From Eubacteriales bacterium (GTDB lineage: Bacteria; Bacillota; Clostridia; Oscillospirales; CAG-382), in contig JAQWDK010000001.1 in NCBI GenBank assembly GCA_028705495.1, positions 95,228-159,227 on the forward strand: a stretch of 64,000 bases of DNA. Direction: 5' to 3'. The stretch's first letter is position 1. Each line of letters opens with the position of its first letter. The position numbers and the translations under genes were made by a program. Shown here one piece after another: positions 34,170 through 42,200 of this stretch. The notes beneath the pieces were generated by a model. That model was not told the origin of the DNA. It ran no database searches and saw only the letters and a list, made by a program, of their open reading frames with translations.

Positions 34170-34826
34170 TTAAATAAAATAAGCTGCCATGAATCCGGCA
34201 GCCAGATATGGTATCAGCGGGAACCCCTCCGCTTGGTTTTTTCGTGTTTGAATCATGAGATTTGCAAGGATGCCAATTGTCAGTCCTGCCATCAGTCCGG
34301 CAATTCCTCTGCTGATTCCGAGCAGAAAGGTACAAGCAACAGACAGCTTCACATCCGCACCGCCGATAACTTTACCTTTACAGAGAAGCACAGTCATAAT
34401 CAAGGGCAGCGTAATCAGCGCGGCGGACAGGAGCATACCGGAGATATCTGCGGGTTCATGGCCAATAAATGCTGTGAGCAGGATCATAACATGGAGGTAA
34501 TCATCCGCTTCTCTTGTTTTGATATCGCTATAAGAGGAAAACAGGAGGATAAGGCAAAAAAGGATGCCTTTGACCGTACTCACAGCAAAGCCAAAAAAAC
34601 AGAGCAAAAGAATTGTGACCGCAACCGAAATCAATACAAAGGCAACCGCTGTTTTCGTTTTGTCAGCTTTCCATCGCTTTGCGGCATACAGGCTTATCAT
34701 AAAAGCGGCGGTACCGGCCAACATCAGAAAAGCCAGGACATTGAAAATCAATATTGCCGTTTCCGCTGATATCTGAGGTGGTCGTATCGGCAATGTAGGG
34801 CAAATAGGGCGAATAATCATAGTCAT
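34170..34826 (-). CDS. Prepilin peptidase (A24 family, CpaA-like)
   Basis: Aspartate membrane protease that cuts and matures prepilins. 218 aa, about six to seven membrane segments. The two catalytic aspartates are visible in SSYSDIKTREADDYLH (about residue 100) and GGADVKLSVAC (about 155); family members usually show GxGD at the second site, so GGAD is a mild variant. The short length and lack of an N-terminal methylase domain fit the CpaA/TadV type. ATG 34826 follows GGGAGGTTATCC. A strong 13-bp hairpin separates it from the pilin genes upstream. Confidence 0.85.
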   Translation of the reverse strand: MTMIIRPICPTLPIRPPQISAETAILIFNVLAFLMLAGTAAFMISLYAAKRWKADKTKTAVAFVLISVAVTILLLCFFGFAVSTVKGILFCLILLFSSYSDIKTREADDYLHVMILLTAFIGHEPADISGMLLSAALITLPLIMTVLLCKGKVIGGADVKLSVACTFLLGISRGIAGLMAGLTIGILANLMIQTRKNQAEGFPLIPYLAAGFMAAYFI

Positions 34827-34849
34827 GGATAACCTCCCCGAAAAGATAG

Positions 34850-34883
34850 TTGTGGCGGGGTGAGTTCAAACACCCCGCCACAA
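34850..34883 (-). other. Strong hairpin between pilin genes and prepilin peptidase
   Basis: TTGTGGCGGGGTG and CACCCCGCCACAA (34850-34862 and 34871-34883) form a perfect 13-bp stem with an 8-base loop. On the minus strand the tail is CTATCTTTTC, only partly T-rich, so it may act as an attenuator or stabilise the pilin mRNA, giving more pilin than machinery. Confidence 0.65.
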
Positions 34884-34891
34884 TCTTCAAA

Positions 34892-35104
34892 TTAAGAACC
34901 GGAGTAGCTGAACAGGCTGGTAATCTTGTTACCAAGCGTGGGGATAATGTTGGTGTTGAACAGGGCGTAGAGACCAGCAAGAAGCAGAGCGCCGATAACT
35001 ACGGCGATTAAAATTTTCACACCTGAATCCACATAGCCCTCAGCCTTTTTGCAGCCGGCGATGGAACGAACCTTGTTTTTGATTGTGTTAAATAGGTTTT
35101 TCAT
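34892..35104 (-). CDS. Flp-type pilin, copy 2
   Basis: A 70-residue major-pilin candidate resembling the DUF6133 kind found in ICEs. After a basic leader, KKAEGYVDSGVKILIAVV introduces a single hydrophobic helix (ILIAVVIGALLLAGLYALF), followed by NTNIIPTLGNKITSLFSYSGS. Short proteins with a processed basic leader and one helix make up Flp pili. From the KKAEGY motif through NTNIIPTL it is identical to the upstream copy at 35157-35387, which points to tandem duplication. Confidence 0.8.
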   Translation of the reverse strand: MKNLFNTIKNKVRSIAGCKKAEGYVDSGVKILIAVVIGALLLAGLYALFNTNIIPTLGNKITSLFSYSGS

Positions 35105-35156
35105 TACAAATACCTCATCTTTCTTTTCATTTCAATTAAATGGTTTTTAATGGAAA

Positions 35157-35387
35157 TTAACCGCCGTAATTGAACAGACCGTTGATTTTGCTTGTCAGCG
35201 TGGGGATAATGTTGGTGTTGAACAGGGCATACAGACCTGCAAGGAGTAAAGCGCCGATAACCACGGCAATCAAAATCTTAACCCCTGAATCGACATAGCC
35301 TTCAGCCTTTTTGCACTCGATGGTGGACTGAACACAGAGGGCAGAAGAGCGGACCTTGTTTCTGACTTTGTTAAACAGATTTTTCAT
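35157..35387 (-). CDS. Flp-type pilin, copy 1
   Basis: A 76-residue pilin candidate and the first gene of the Tad cluster. It shares with copy 2 the MKNLFN start, the motif KKAEGYVDSGVK and the hydrophobic helix, but its leader has extra residues (SSALCVQSTIECKKAEGY) and its tail differs (TSKINGLFNYGG). GAGGTAATTTTC precedes ATG 35387. The EGYV motif next to the helix is the probable cleavage region for the prepilin peptidase. A leader with three hairpins lies directly upstream. Confidence 0.8.
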   Translation of the reverse strand: MKNLFNKVRNKVRSSALCVQSTIECKKAEGYVDSGVKILIAVVIGALLLAGLYALFNTNIIPTLTSKINGLFNYGG

Positions 35388-35540
35388 GAAAATTACCTCG
35401 TCTTTCTTTATTAGGCTTTTTCAGCCGATTAATTGACCGCATTTTCGTATGCGGAGAGAACGACTTCCCAACGGAAGCATAAGGAGAATAAATGTTCGTA
35501 GCTACAAGGCGACCACCTCCTTTACAGTAATTTCGGGTAT
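35388..35540 (-). promoter_or_regulatory. Structured leader upstream of the pilin genes
   Basis: On the minus strand, between the terminator after parB and the first pilin, three short hairpins follow each other: CTTCC-GTT-GGAAG, CGCAT-ACGAAA-ATGCG, and GGCT-GAAAA-AGCC. They come after AAAGGAGGTGG, a strong ribosome-binding site whose possible GTG start reads only V-V-A-L before a stop. This could be a regulatory leader (attenuator or ligand-binding RNA) controlling pilin synthesis. I do not recognise it as a known riboswitch class. Confidence 0.4.
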
Positions 35541-35571
35541 AAAAAAACCTTAAAAGATTGTTCTTCCAAGG
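35541..35571 (-). terminator. Terminator/attenuator between parB and the Tad cluster
   Basis: On the minus strand CCTTGGAAG pairs with CTTTTAAGG (two G-U pairs, 6-base loop), followed by seven T residues. It ends the parA/parB transcript or attenuates reading into the pilin genes. Confidence 0.7.
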
Positions 35572-35608
35572 CTGTTTCCAAAGATATATTAATTTGTGGT
35601 ATATGGTA

Positions 35609-36589
35609 TTATCGTTCCATATCGCGGCTACGTTCACGTTTTCGATACAGTTCCAAAGCTTTGATGATGGTTTCCTCGATTTTTTGAGCAGGAGTACCCG
35701 CAGGAAAGTAGCGGATGATTTTTTCTCTTGGCATTTTGAATTGCTCTTTTTGGTTTGGCTTTTCTTCGCTCATGATAGAAAGAATCACATCTTCGTTCAG
35801 CCGATGTTCCTGGGAGAACTGTTTCATCTTAATGGACTGCGCCAAGCTGGGGGTAGCGTCTTCACATTGCATGGTGTCCACAAGCGAAGCCTGTTCCGGC
35901 TTTTGTAGATATGAAAGCTCCACGGCAGGGCGAAAGGCGATTTTACCTTCATCAACCATTTGCAATATCGGTGGAATCAATTCGGTTAAGCGGATATATC
36001 GGTAAACTTGGTCTTTGCTATCGCCAGTTTGCCCGCCGACAAGCGTGGCAGATTTTACGCCGCTTAACTTGTTCGCCAGTGGCGAACAAGTTAAATCCGT
36101 CCGTTCACCTTGCCGTTTTAACGCTTCCATTTTCATCTTATACGACATAGCCTTTTCACTCGGCAAAATAGTTTCTCGTTGCAAATTAGCGTCCACCATC
36201 GCGATAACCGCTTCATCGCGGGAAAGCTCCCGTACAATCAGTGGCATGGTTTTCAGCGCCGCCAGCGTTGCCGCCATTTTTCGGCGGTGTCCGCTGATAA
36301 GTTCATATCGCCCATCCTCCTTTTGTCGGGCGATAGCGGGCGTTTGAATGCCTACCGCTTTAACGCTTTCCACCATGCTCTGCATAGCTTCATCGTTACG
36401 CACCTGAAAAGGGTGTTGTGCGATACTACCGTCGGGCATTATCGCTTGAAAATCGTCAATTTCAGAAAGCGGAATATCCAAAACTTTCTCGCGCCTGTCA
36501 TCGTCACGCTGCTCCTGTGTGGTAAACAGTTCAGCGACTAAGCTCGACTTTTTTGGCATGACGAAGGTCTGTCCCGATTTGTCTGCCAT
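35609..36589 (-). CDS. parB: ParB-like partition protein
   Basis: DNA-binding partner of ParA, 326 aa, used for stabilising or positioning the element. The ParB/Spo0J N-terminal domain reads IPLSEIDDFQ, HPFQVRNDEAMQSMVESVK, ISGHRRKMAA, and LSRDEAVIAMVDANLQRE (about residues 40-135); a helix-turn-helix region follows (QTGDSKDQVYRYIRLTELIP). An unusual insert, DLTCSPLANKLSGVKSAT, lies before it and coincides with a 31-bp DNA palindrome. ATG 36589 is preceded by GGAGGTGG and overlaps parA by 59 bases. Confidence 0.9.
   Translation of the reverse strand: MADKSGQTFVMPKKSSLVAELFTTQEQRDDDRREKVLDIPLSEIDDFQAIMPDGSIAQHPFQVRNDEAMQSMVESVKAVGIQTPAIARQKEDGRYELISGHRRKMAATLAALKTMPLIVRELSRDEAVIAMVDANLQRETILPSEKAMSYKMKMEALKRQGERTDLTCSPLANKLSGVKSATLVGGQTGDSKDQVYRYIRLTELIPPILQMVDEGKIAFRPAVELSYLQKPEQASLVDTMQCEDATPSLAQSIKMKQFSQEHRLNEDVILSIMSEEKPNQKEQFKMPREKIIRYFPAGTPAQKIEETIIKALELYRKRERSRDMER
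36064..36094. repeat. 31-bp perfect palindrome inside parB
   Basis: TTAACTTGTTCGCC (36064-36077), AGT, GGCGAACAAGTTAA (36081-36094). The arms are exact over 14 bp. It encodes the SPLANKL segment of ParB. The part TTCGCCAGTGG also occurs at 216-226 near the left edge. It could be a small palindromic repeat or a protein-binding site. Confidence 0.8.
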
Positions 36590-37409
36590 TGCGCTCCACC
36601 TCCTTTACCAATTGCTCGTAGGCGTAAGCCGCCCGTCCGTGCGGTTCGTAGGCAAAAACACTCTTGCCTGACGCGCTGGCTTCCTTCACCTTTGTCGAAT
36701 AAGGTATGGGATTGGGAAAAATACGAATGCTACTGCTATCCCGGCTAGGGTCACCATATGCCTGCTTGAGGATTTCCAGCGTGTTTTTCGCCAGATTCGT
36801 CCGCATATTGGCAAGTGTCAACAAAACACCCTCGACCTTCAAGCCGGGGTTAATCTGCTTTTTCACCAGCGACACGGTATCGAAAAGCTGTGTCATACCG
36901 ATAACCGACAGGTATTCCGGCTGAACAGGCACAATCACGCGGTCAGCGGCGGCAAGCGCGTTGATGGTCATCATGCCCAGCGTGGGCGGGCAATCCAGAA
37001 CTACGGTATCGTAGTTTCGTTTGACTTCCGACAAGTACGAACGCAGTGCAAACTCGCGGCTCATGGCGTTGACCATCCTCATTTCCAGTCCCGACAATTC
37101 AATGCTCGATGGCATTAGGTCAACACCCTCGGCATGGTGCAGGATTCCGCTCGTAGGGTCAAACGGCTTATTTTCAATCACACTGCCCAGCTGCGTGGCA
37201 ATAGTGACAGGCAACTCGTCCGGCTGTGTCCAACCCAAGCTAACCGTCTGCGATGCCTGACTATCCAAATCGACAATCAGAACCTTTTGACCACGCCGTG
37301 CCAGCCCGATACCCAAATTGGTTGATGTGACCGACTTGCCTACGCCGCCTTTCTGATTTACACAGGCATACACAAGGCAATCGCCGTTATGATAATCTTT
37401 ATGCGCCAT
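36531..37409 (-). CDS. parA: ParA-like partition ATPase
   Basis: Walker-type ATPase of the ParA family, 292 aa, acting with ParB. The deviant Walker A is CVNQKGGVGKSVTSTNLGI (about residue 17), followed by VLIVDLDSQASQTVSLGW (A') and YDTVVLDCPPTLGMMT (Walker B). ATG 37409 follows GGGAGGAAACGAG; a longer frame to 37499 lacks a site. A ParA near the integration end is common in ICEs and is thought to maintain the excised circle. Confidence 0.9.
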   Translation of the reverse strand: MAHKDYHNGDCLVYACVNQKGGVGKSVTSTNLGIGLARRGQKVLIVDLDSQASQTVSLGWTQPDELPVTIATQLGSVIENKPFDPTSGILHHAEGVDLMPSSIELSGLEMRMVNAMSREFALRSYLSEVKRNYDTVVLDCPPTLGMMTINALAAADRVIVPVQPEYLSVIGMTQLFDTVSLVKKQINPGLKVEGVLLTLANMRTNLAKNTLEILKQAYGDPSRDSSSIRIFPNPIPYSTKVKEASASGKSVFAYEPHGRAAYAYEQLVKEVERNGRQIGTDLRHAKKVELSR

Positions 37410-37530
37410 CTCGTTTCCTCCCTTCGGTTGATTTCGTTGGGTCGCATTATGCAAAACTCCTCTCTGAAATGGATTTAGCCGCCCTTGTTGTAAAAACAAA
37501 GACGGCTATGTAATGGCATACCAAATGCAA

Positions 37531-37566
37531 AAAGCCGATTATCTTTAATGTAAAAAACAATCGGCT
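37531..37566 (-). terminator. Hairpin after the 58-residue gene
   Basis: AGCCGATT (37533-37540) and AATCGGCT (37559-37566) pair perfectly; on the minus strand the stem is followed by TTTTTGC. A second, imperfect hairpin (AGCCG...CGGCT) lies at about 37468-37498, just ahead of parA. Confidence 0.65.
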
Positions 37567-37588
37567 CTTGCACTATGTTGTGTTTAAT

Positions 37589-37765
37589 TCATTGGGTAGT
37601 TGCGCTGTCATCGTCCTCATGAATCTCCAGAATGACCGCTGCAATCACTTCATCACTCGTTTCCATCAAAATGCCAATTGCGACTTCAAGTTCGTCATGG
37701 AATACTCCCGCGTCTGTGCCATTTTGAATAGCGTTCAGCGCATTCAAGATTTTATCCTTGTCCAT
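37589..37765 (-). CDS. Small hypothetical acidic protein, 58 aa
   Basis: Unrecognised; acidic and helical (MDKDKILNALNAIQNG, then HDELEVAIGILMETSDEVIAA and EDDDSATTQ). ATG 37765 is preceded by GGAGGGAGGTAAGG, a very strong ribosome-binding site; a longer frame to 37870 is not supported. It lies between parA and a second small gene near the right end of the ICE and is followed by a terminator-like hairpin. Confidence 0.65.
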   Translation of the reverse strand: MDKDKILNALNAIQNGTDAGVFHDELEVAIGILMETSDEVIAAVILEIHEDDDSATTQ

Positions 37766-37866
37766 TTTCCTTACCTCCCTCCGCAAGTTATGCCCTAATT
37801 TTACTTTGGTGGGGAGGAAAGGCGCAAAGGTACAAATCGCGCAAAATAAAAACGGAGTGACTTCCA

Positions 37867-38037
37867 TCACCCCGCAATCTTGATTCTTTTAGTCTTGGCG
37901 CTCATCACCGCAAGTATTGTATCGTTCACCGTGTCAATGCACTTGCCCTCGGCAATTCTTCGATTTCGCAGAGCGGTGAGTGCGTGGATGAGAATCATCC
38001 AGCCATCAGGCGAGCAGTAGAATTTTTTCTTTTCCAC
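37867..38037 (-). CDS. Small conserved ICE protein, 56 aa (paralogue of 10297-10485)
   Basis: Function unknown. GTG 38037 starts the gene, with AAGGAGGTG nine bases upstream; the longer frame to 38220 lies in the HTH gene. The product VEKKKFYCSPDGWMILIHAL continues ALRNRRIAEGKCIDTVNDTI and ends KTKRIKIAG. The middle aligns with the 62-residue protein upstream of virD4 (ALNDLRNKRIGEDKSTNTVDD), so the element carries two members of one small family. Confidence 0.65.
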   Translation of the reverse strand: MEKKKFYCSPDGWMILIHALTALRNRRIAEGKCIDTVNDTILAVMSAKTKRIKIAG

Positions 38038-38122
38038 GGTTGCGCACCTCCTTAATGTTTTTAGTTTAACAATAGCAGTCAGGAAGCACAAAGGTAGAAA
38101 TATGGGAGTGAAGAACCACACC

Positions 38123-38719
38123 TCAACTCGAAGTCCATTTTTCATATTCGCTGAGCAAATTAAGATGTATAGGTTGTTTCTGGACAATCGTAGAAAACTC
38201 TGCGCTTGCCATAAAGTCAATGAAGGTCTTCTTTGGAATATGATAGGTGCGGTTAATGTTAAAGAAGATAAACTTTTTCTCTAAACACCATTTAAGAACG
38301 GTTTCTTTTGAATAGCCGCTTATTCGGCATATATCCCGAACTTCACAAACATCCGGGAAAGCTATCAATTTCTCCGAAAGAAATGCTTTCCATAAAATAA
38401 GGTCAATGGGGGTTTCCTTCGGAATATATTTTCTTATAACCGCGGCAGCATCAACTGGCTTTCGCGAAGTTCCTGCCGGAACCTGAAATTGATGTGGCTC
38501 GTCTTGACGCTTTTTTAAAAATGCTACAATGTCTGCGGTTTTAATGACATATTTGTGCGTTTGGGTTTTTCGCTTTTCACAGGGAAGAAAACCCTGCTCC
38601 AAGTAAAATGAGGCTACCCGTTTGGAAACGTGGCATAAACGATAGAACTGCTCTTTCGTAACCTCGTCGGGATATTCCAAGAGAATGTTCTTGAAATCGG
38701 CATCGGTATAGTGTTGCAT
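38123..38719 (-). CDS. Helix-turn-helix protein at the ICE right end
   Basis: A 198-residue protein with two probable DNA-binding helix-turn-helix modules: EVTKEQFYRLCHVSKRVASFYLEQG (about residues 17-42), and DVCEVRDICRISGYSKETVLKWCLEKKFI (about 135-165) followed by YHIPKKTFIDFMAS, the MerR/excisionase-like layout. Position 340 bases from the att site suggests a role in excision or in controlling ICE genes. ATG 38719 follows GGAAAGCGAG; an extension to 38863 has no ribosome-binding site. Family unknown to me. Confidence 0.65.
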   Translation of the reverse strand: MQHYTDADFKNILLEYPDEVTKEQFYRLCHVSKRVASFYLEQGFLPCEKRKTQTHKYVIKTADIVAFLKKRQDEPHQFQVPAGTSRKPVDAAAVIRKYIPKETPIDLILWKAFLSEKLIAFPDVCEVRDICRISGYSKETVLKWCLEKKFIFFNINRTYHIPKKTFIDFMASAEFSTIVQKQPIHLNLLSEYEKWTSS

Positions 38720-38928
38720 AGTATCACTCGCTTTCCGGCATACACCGCATGAATTTTGTAGTGATTGCAGGCGTCGGCGCAAGTGACCTTGGTTCTGTAC
38801 GGCGTACCGCACATTAAGTCTTTTATAGTTGTTCGGAAACCCGTAGAAAACAGTGGATTTCACGTGTAGAGTTCTCTCGCGATTCTCTCCGTTTTTCCAA
38901 AAAATCTTCCGCGTTCAGTTTTTATCGT

Positions 38929-39050
38929 AACCCTTGTCGGCGCTCAGTTTTAGCGATTTTATACCCGGAAACCCTTGTATTTTAGGCGTTTCTGAGGTAT
39001 TCTCACTTCCAACAACATCGAGTTAATGACGGTAGGTTAAAACAAGGGTT
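38929..39050. repeat. Short direct and inverted repeats beside att (possible arm sites)
   Basis: AACCCTTGT occurs at 38929-38937 and 38970-38978, and its inverted form ACAAGGGTT at 39042-39050, six bases before the tRNA half. A related pair, GCGTTCAGTTTTTA and GCGCTCAGTTTTA, precedes the first two. This is the arrangement of recombinase or excisionase arm-type sites. The rest of 38,720-39,055 shows no gene. Confidence 0.5.
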
Positions 39051-39055
39051 CGAAA

Positions 39056-39111
39056 CTCGAAATCAGTTTGTGGGCAACCACACGCGGGTTCGAATCCCGC
39101 CCTCTCCGCCA
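39056..39111 (+). tRNA. attR: 3' half of tRNA-Ser(CGA)
   Basis: The segment starts exactly at the anticodon loop (CTCGAAA, anticodon CGA at 39058-39060), continues with 3' anticodon stem TCAGT, a long variable arm with GTGG/CCAC pairing typical of serine tRNA, T arm CGGGTTCGAATCCCG, acceptor strand CCTCTCC and encoded CCA. No matching 5' half (expected GGAGAGG start, ACTGA stem) is upstream. A 3' half alone is the scar left when an element integrates into a tRNA gene; the gene itself is restored at the other end. Confidence 0.85.
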
Positions 39112-39136
39112 GCGGCAAGTGCCGCTCCAAATTTCG

Positions 39137-39167
39137 CGCACCTTTCATGGTGCGTGATTTTTCTTTT
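39137..39167 (+). terminator. Terminator downstream of the tRNA 3' end
   Basis: CGCACC and GGTGCG form a 6-bp stem with loop TTTCAT, followed by TGATTTTTCTTTT. It is the likely original terminator of the tRNA transcript and belongs to the host side of the junction. A second small hairpin (AGCGGC/GCCGCT) is just upstream at 39111-39126. Confidence 0.75.
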
Positions 39168-39227
39168 AAACCCGCGATTTTACATTCATCTTTTTTTGAT
39201 GATCACAGATATCATTCTTTGTTTGAT

Positions 39228-42200
39228 TTAGTACTTAATTAAGTATGGTATACCGCGTTTTGATAAATCTCTTTGCTTTTCGATGTCAACCCCATTTAAA
39301 GCAATAATACTATCAAAAGCCGCTGTGTCGTTAATCTGCAGAACCGCAGCTGTAGGTATTGTAACGATACACCTATTATAAGCAAATGCACTTAAATCAA
39401 TAATCTTTTTATTGTTGTAAATCTCAACAGATTTCAGATTTTTGCAAGCTGCAAATGCCAATCCTTTTATTTCTGTAACACTTTTCGGAATCACAACAGT
39501 TTGAAGATTAGTGCCCGCAAACGCACCTTCACCAATTACTTTGACCTTTTCACCGATTGTAAAAGAGCTGAGCGCTTCGCATCCGGAAAAAGCTCTCAAA
39601 TCAATTCGGGTAACATTTTTAGCTCCACTGACCTTCCAGAGCTTATCACAACCTCTGAATGCATCCGCACCGATTATAGTAACGCTGTCGGGTATGGATA
39701 CGGTTTCGATCCTATCATTTTCTTCAAATGCTCCGCTTGCAATCATTTTAACCGATGACGGTATTACAACGTTCGTACCACCGGATGATTTCAGTAGAAT
39801 GCCGTCACCGACAATATAAAATTCTTTGAATATGGGCTTGAACCACCTTGTATCATCAAACGCTCTTTCACCGATATAGCTTACACTGGCCGGTATAGTA
39901 AGTTCTTCAAGCTGTATCGCGCCTTTAAATGCAAAATCACCGATGTATTCCAACTTATTGCCAAAAGCAATCTTTAACATCTGATTGTTATTTTCAAAAG
40001 CTCCTTCACCGATTTTTTCAAGTGAATTAGGCAGCACAATCTCTTGAGCGCTTGAACCTGCAAAGCCATAAGGGAATATCTCGATAACGCCTTCAGGTAC
40101 TATAATTTTTTCTACATGGACACCATACATTGCACGGGGCGCGATGTATTTTACACCTGATGGTACGGTAAAGGTACCGCCAATTGCTTTTGCATTTATA
40201 AGAACTCCGTCAATGACAGTAACAGCTTTTTCGTCGATTTTCCTCATCCATGAGGTTTCTGTAAATGCTGTAACATATTCGTATTTGTGGCCGGTCGGGA
40301 ATGTGATATCATACAGATCTCTGCATCCATAAAAAGCATAATAGCTCAAAACAGTATCATTTGATGTCAGCGTCAGCTTTGTAAGGCGTGATATTTGTGC
40401 AAACGCTTCTTCACCGATTAACTTAACGCTTGCCGGAATTATAACCTCGGTAAATCCGCTTGATGAGTAGAATGCTTGCTTGCCGATTTCTGTAAGTCCT
40501 GACGGCAAAACAAGATTCTTAATCGCTGAACCTCTGAACGCAAGCATGCTTATTGTTTTAACGCTTGAAGGTAGCGAAAATTCTTCACTAAGCGGACAAC
40601 CCTGGAATGATGCAAAGCCTATCTCCGTGATATTAGACGGCAGTTTTAACCTTTTAAGCTGTCTGCAGCCATCAAACGCAAAACCACCGATGGTCGCACT
40701 TGTTTTTGACAAATCAACGCTTTGTAGCGGACAGCCCTGAAAAGCATAGTCACCGATGCTTTTCAATGTTGAGGGGAAGTTTATGCTTGTAACCGGTGAG
40801 CCAGTAAATGCAAAATCTCTGATTGCAATCATGCCTTCAGGCAGCGACACCGTTTTAATCTGTTTATCTGAAAAAACTCTCGTTTCGATATACTTTACAC
40901 CATCTGGAACAACAACATTCTGACTGTTTCCGTAATAACCAATCAGAACACCGTCACCAACGATGTGAAAATCGCCGGAAGGTTTATCTATAATATATTG
41001 AATTGGCATTATATCACCGAACTCATTTACACCTTTACCGATTGTGACATGGTTAATAAAATACTGTGAAACCATCAGCGCGTTTTTCTCAATAATCATT
41101 ACGCTGTCAGGAATGACAAGCTCTTTTACATTTGTGCCTTCAAACGCATAATCACGCAGCACTGTAAGCGGCAGTCCCATAAAGCTTGAGGGCAGTGTAA
41201 GTTTTTCTGCATTCCCGGTGTATTTCAGAAGCTCAATATGGTCGGGATACTTTTCGATAAAGTAATCACCGCTGATAAATCTGCCTGTTCCGTCAGCAGC
41301 TTTATTCATTGGCAGGACCGTTAACTTGACTTTAAATTCAAATTCTTGATTGTCATTAGGGTTTGTTGAACTCGCTCTGATGACAAGCACTGTTGTGCCT
41401 GGAGTTAAGGTATGAACAGACAAATTATCACGCGCGATAGCAACATTGGGGTTGGTTATATAAACACTGTATTGATACGGATATGCGTTCTCAGGGGTTA
41501 CAGTCAGCTGGGGTTTGTAAACATCTCCTTCGGTGACTGTTGCAGTGAGCTCTTTTATTGTAACTGTGCTCTTGACCGCGATAGTTTGGTGTATCTTTAT
41601 CTTTACAGTAGCAGTAAGTCCATTCGTTGTTTTGGCTGTAACCGTTACATCACCGGGCTTTTTGCAGAATACATAATATTGTGAGCCTCTCAGCTCGACT
41701 TCGGCGAGGTTATAGTTGCTTGTTCTTATATCCAAATCATTGGGATCGTAAACGGCAGGTGTAATGTTGACGTTCAGCTTAATTTCAGTATTAACAACAG
41801 CTTCGCTTTTCTCAGCAGTCATTTTAAGCGTTTTTATCGAGCTGGTACCACCCTTTGAAGTTTCAGATGGTTTTGAAGTAGTATCCGATGTAGTTTTTGA
41901 GGTTTCAGATGGTTTTGATGCAGTATCTGATGTAGTTTTTGAGGTTTCGGTTGGTCTTGATGTAGTCGTTGAGCTTTCAGACGATGACGATGTTGTAGCG
42001 GACGAATCAGCAGACTCTACAGCTGAATCTTCAGCAGAAATATCACTTTCTGCTTGAGACGGATCACCGTTCTCATCGCTTTCATCAGTATTTGTGCCTT
42101 CCGAGTTTTCCGCAGAAGTTGCTCCACTTTCAGACGCAGACGACTGCACACTGTTTGTAGACAAAGATTGCTCATCATACGGCTTGCAGGAAACGAGCAG

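Larger units (their letters stand above)
1..39111. mobile_element. Integrative and conjugative element (right part, with attR)
   Basis: One element explains this block: relaxase, MobC, VirD4, VirB4, PrgI, VirB6-like and PcfB genes, a giant methylase/helicase protein, parA/parB and a Tad pilus locus, all on the minus strand. The right boundary is the 3' half of tRNA-Ser(CGA) at 39056-39111. Only a 3' half is present, so the intact tRNA gene should lie at the other end, left of the window. No integrase or recombinase gene is visible, and the left boundary is not in view. By eye the block is more GC-rich than the DNA to its right. The gene set matches Tn1549/CTn-like ICEs of Clostridia by general family knowledge; no database comparison was made. 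Confidence 0.85.

Noticed and set aside
35371..35637. 88-residue minus-strand frame across the pilin leader
   Set aside because: It runs through a terminator-like hairpin and the leader hairpins and overlaps parB and the first pilin; no fitting start. Treated as a noncoding leader, although its YSPYASVGKSF stretch should be compared with relatives.
39001..39111. Complete tRNA gene
   Set aside because: Only the anticodon loop to CCA is present; no 5' acceptor strand or D arm can be found upstream.
41850..42010. Tandem repeats in the BspA-like gene as a possible CRISPR or mobile repeat
   Set aside because: They are degenerate codon repeats of a Ser/Thr/Lys/Pro-rich stalk (SKTTSDT, SKPSET) with no spacers.
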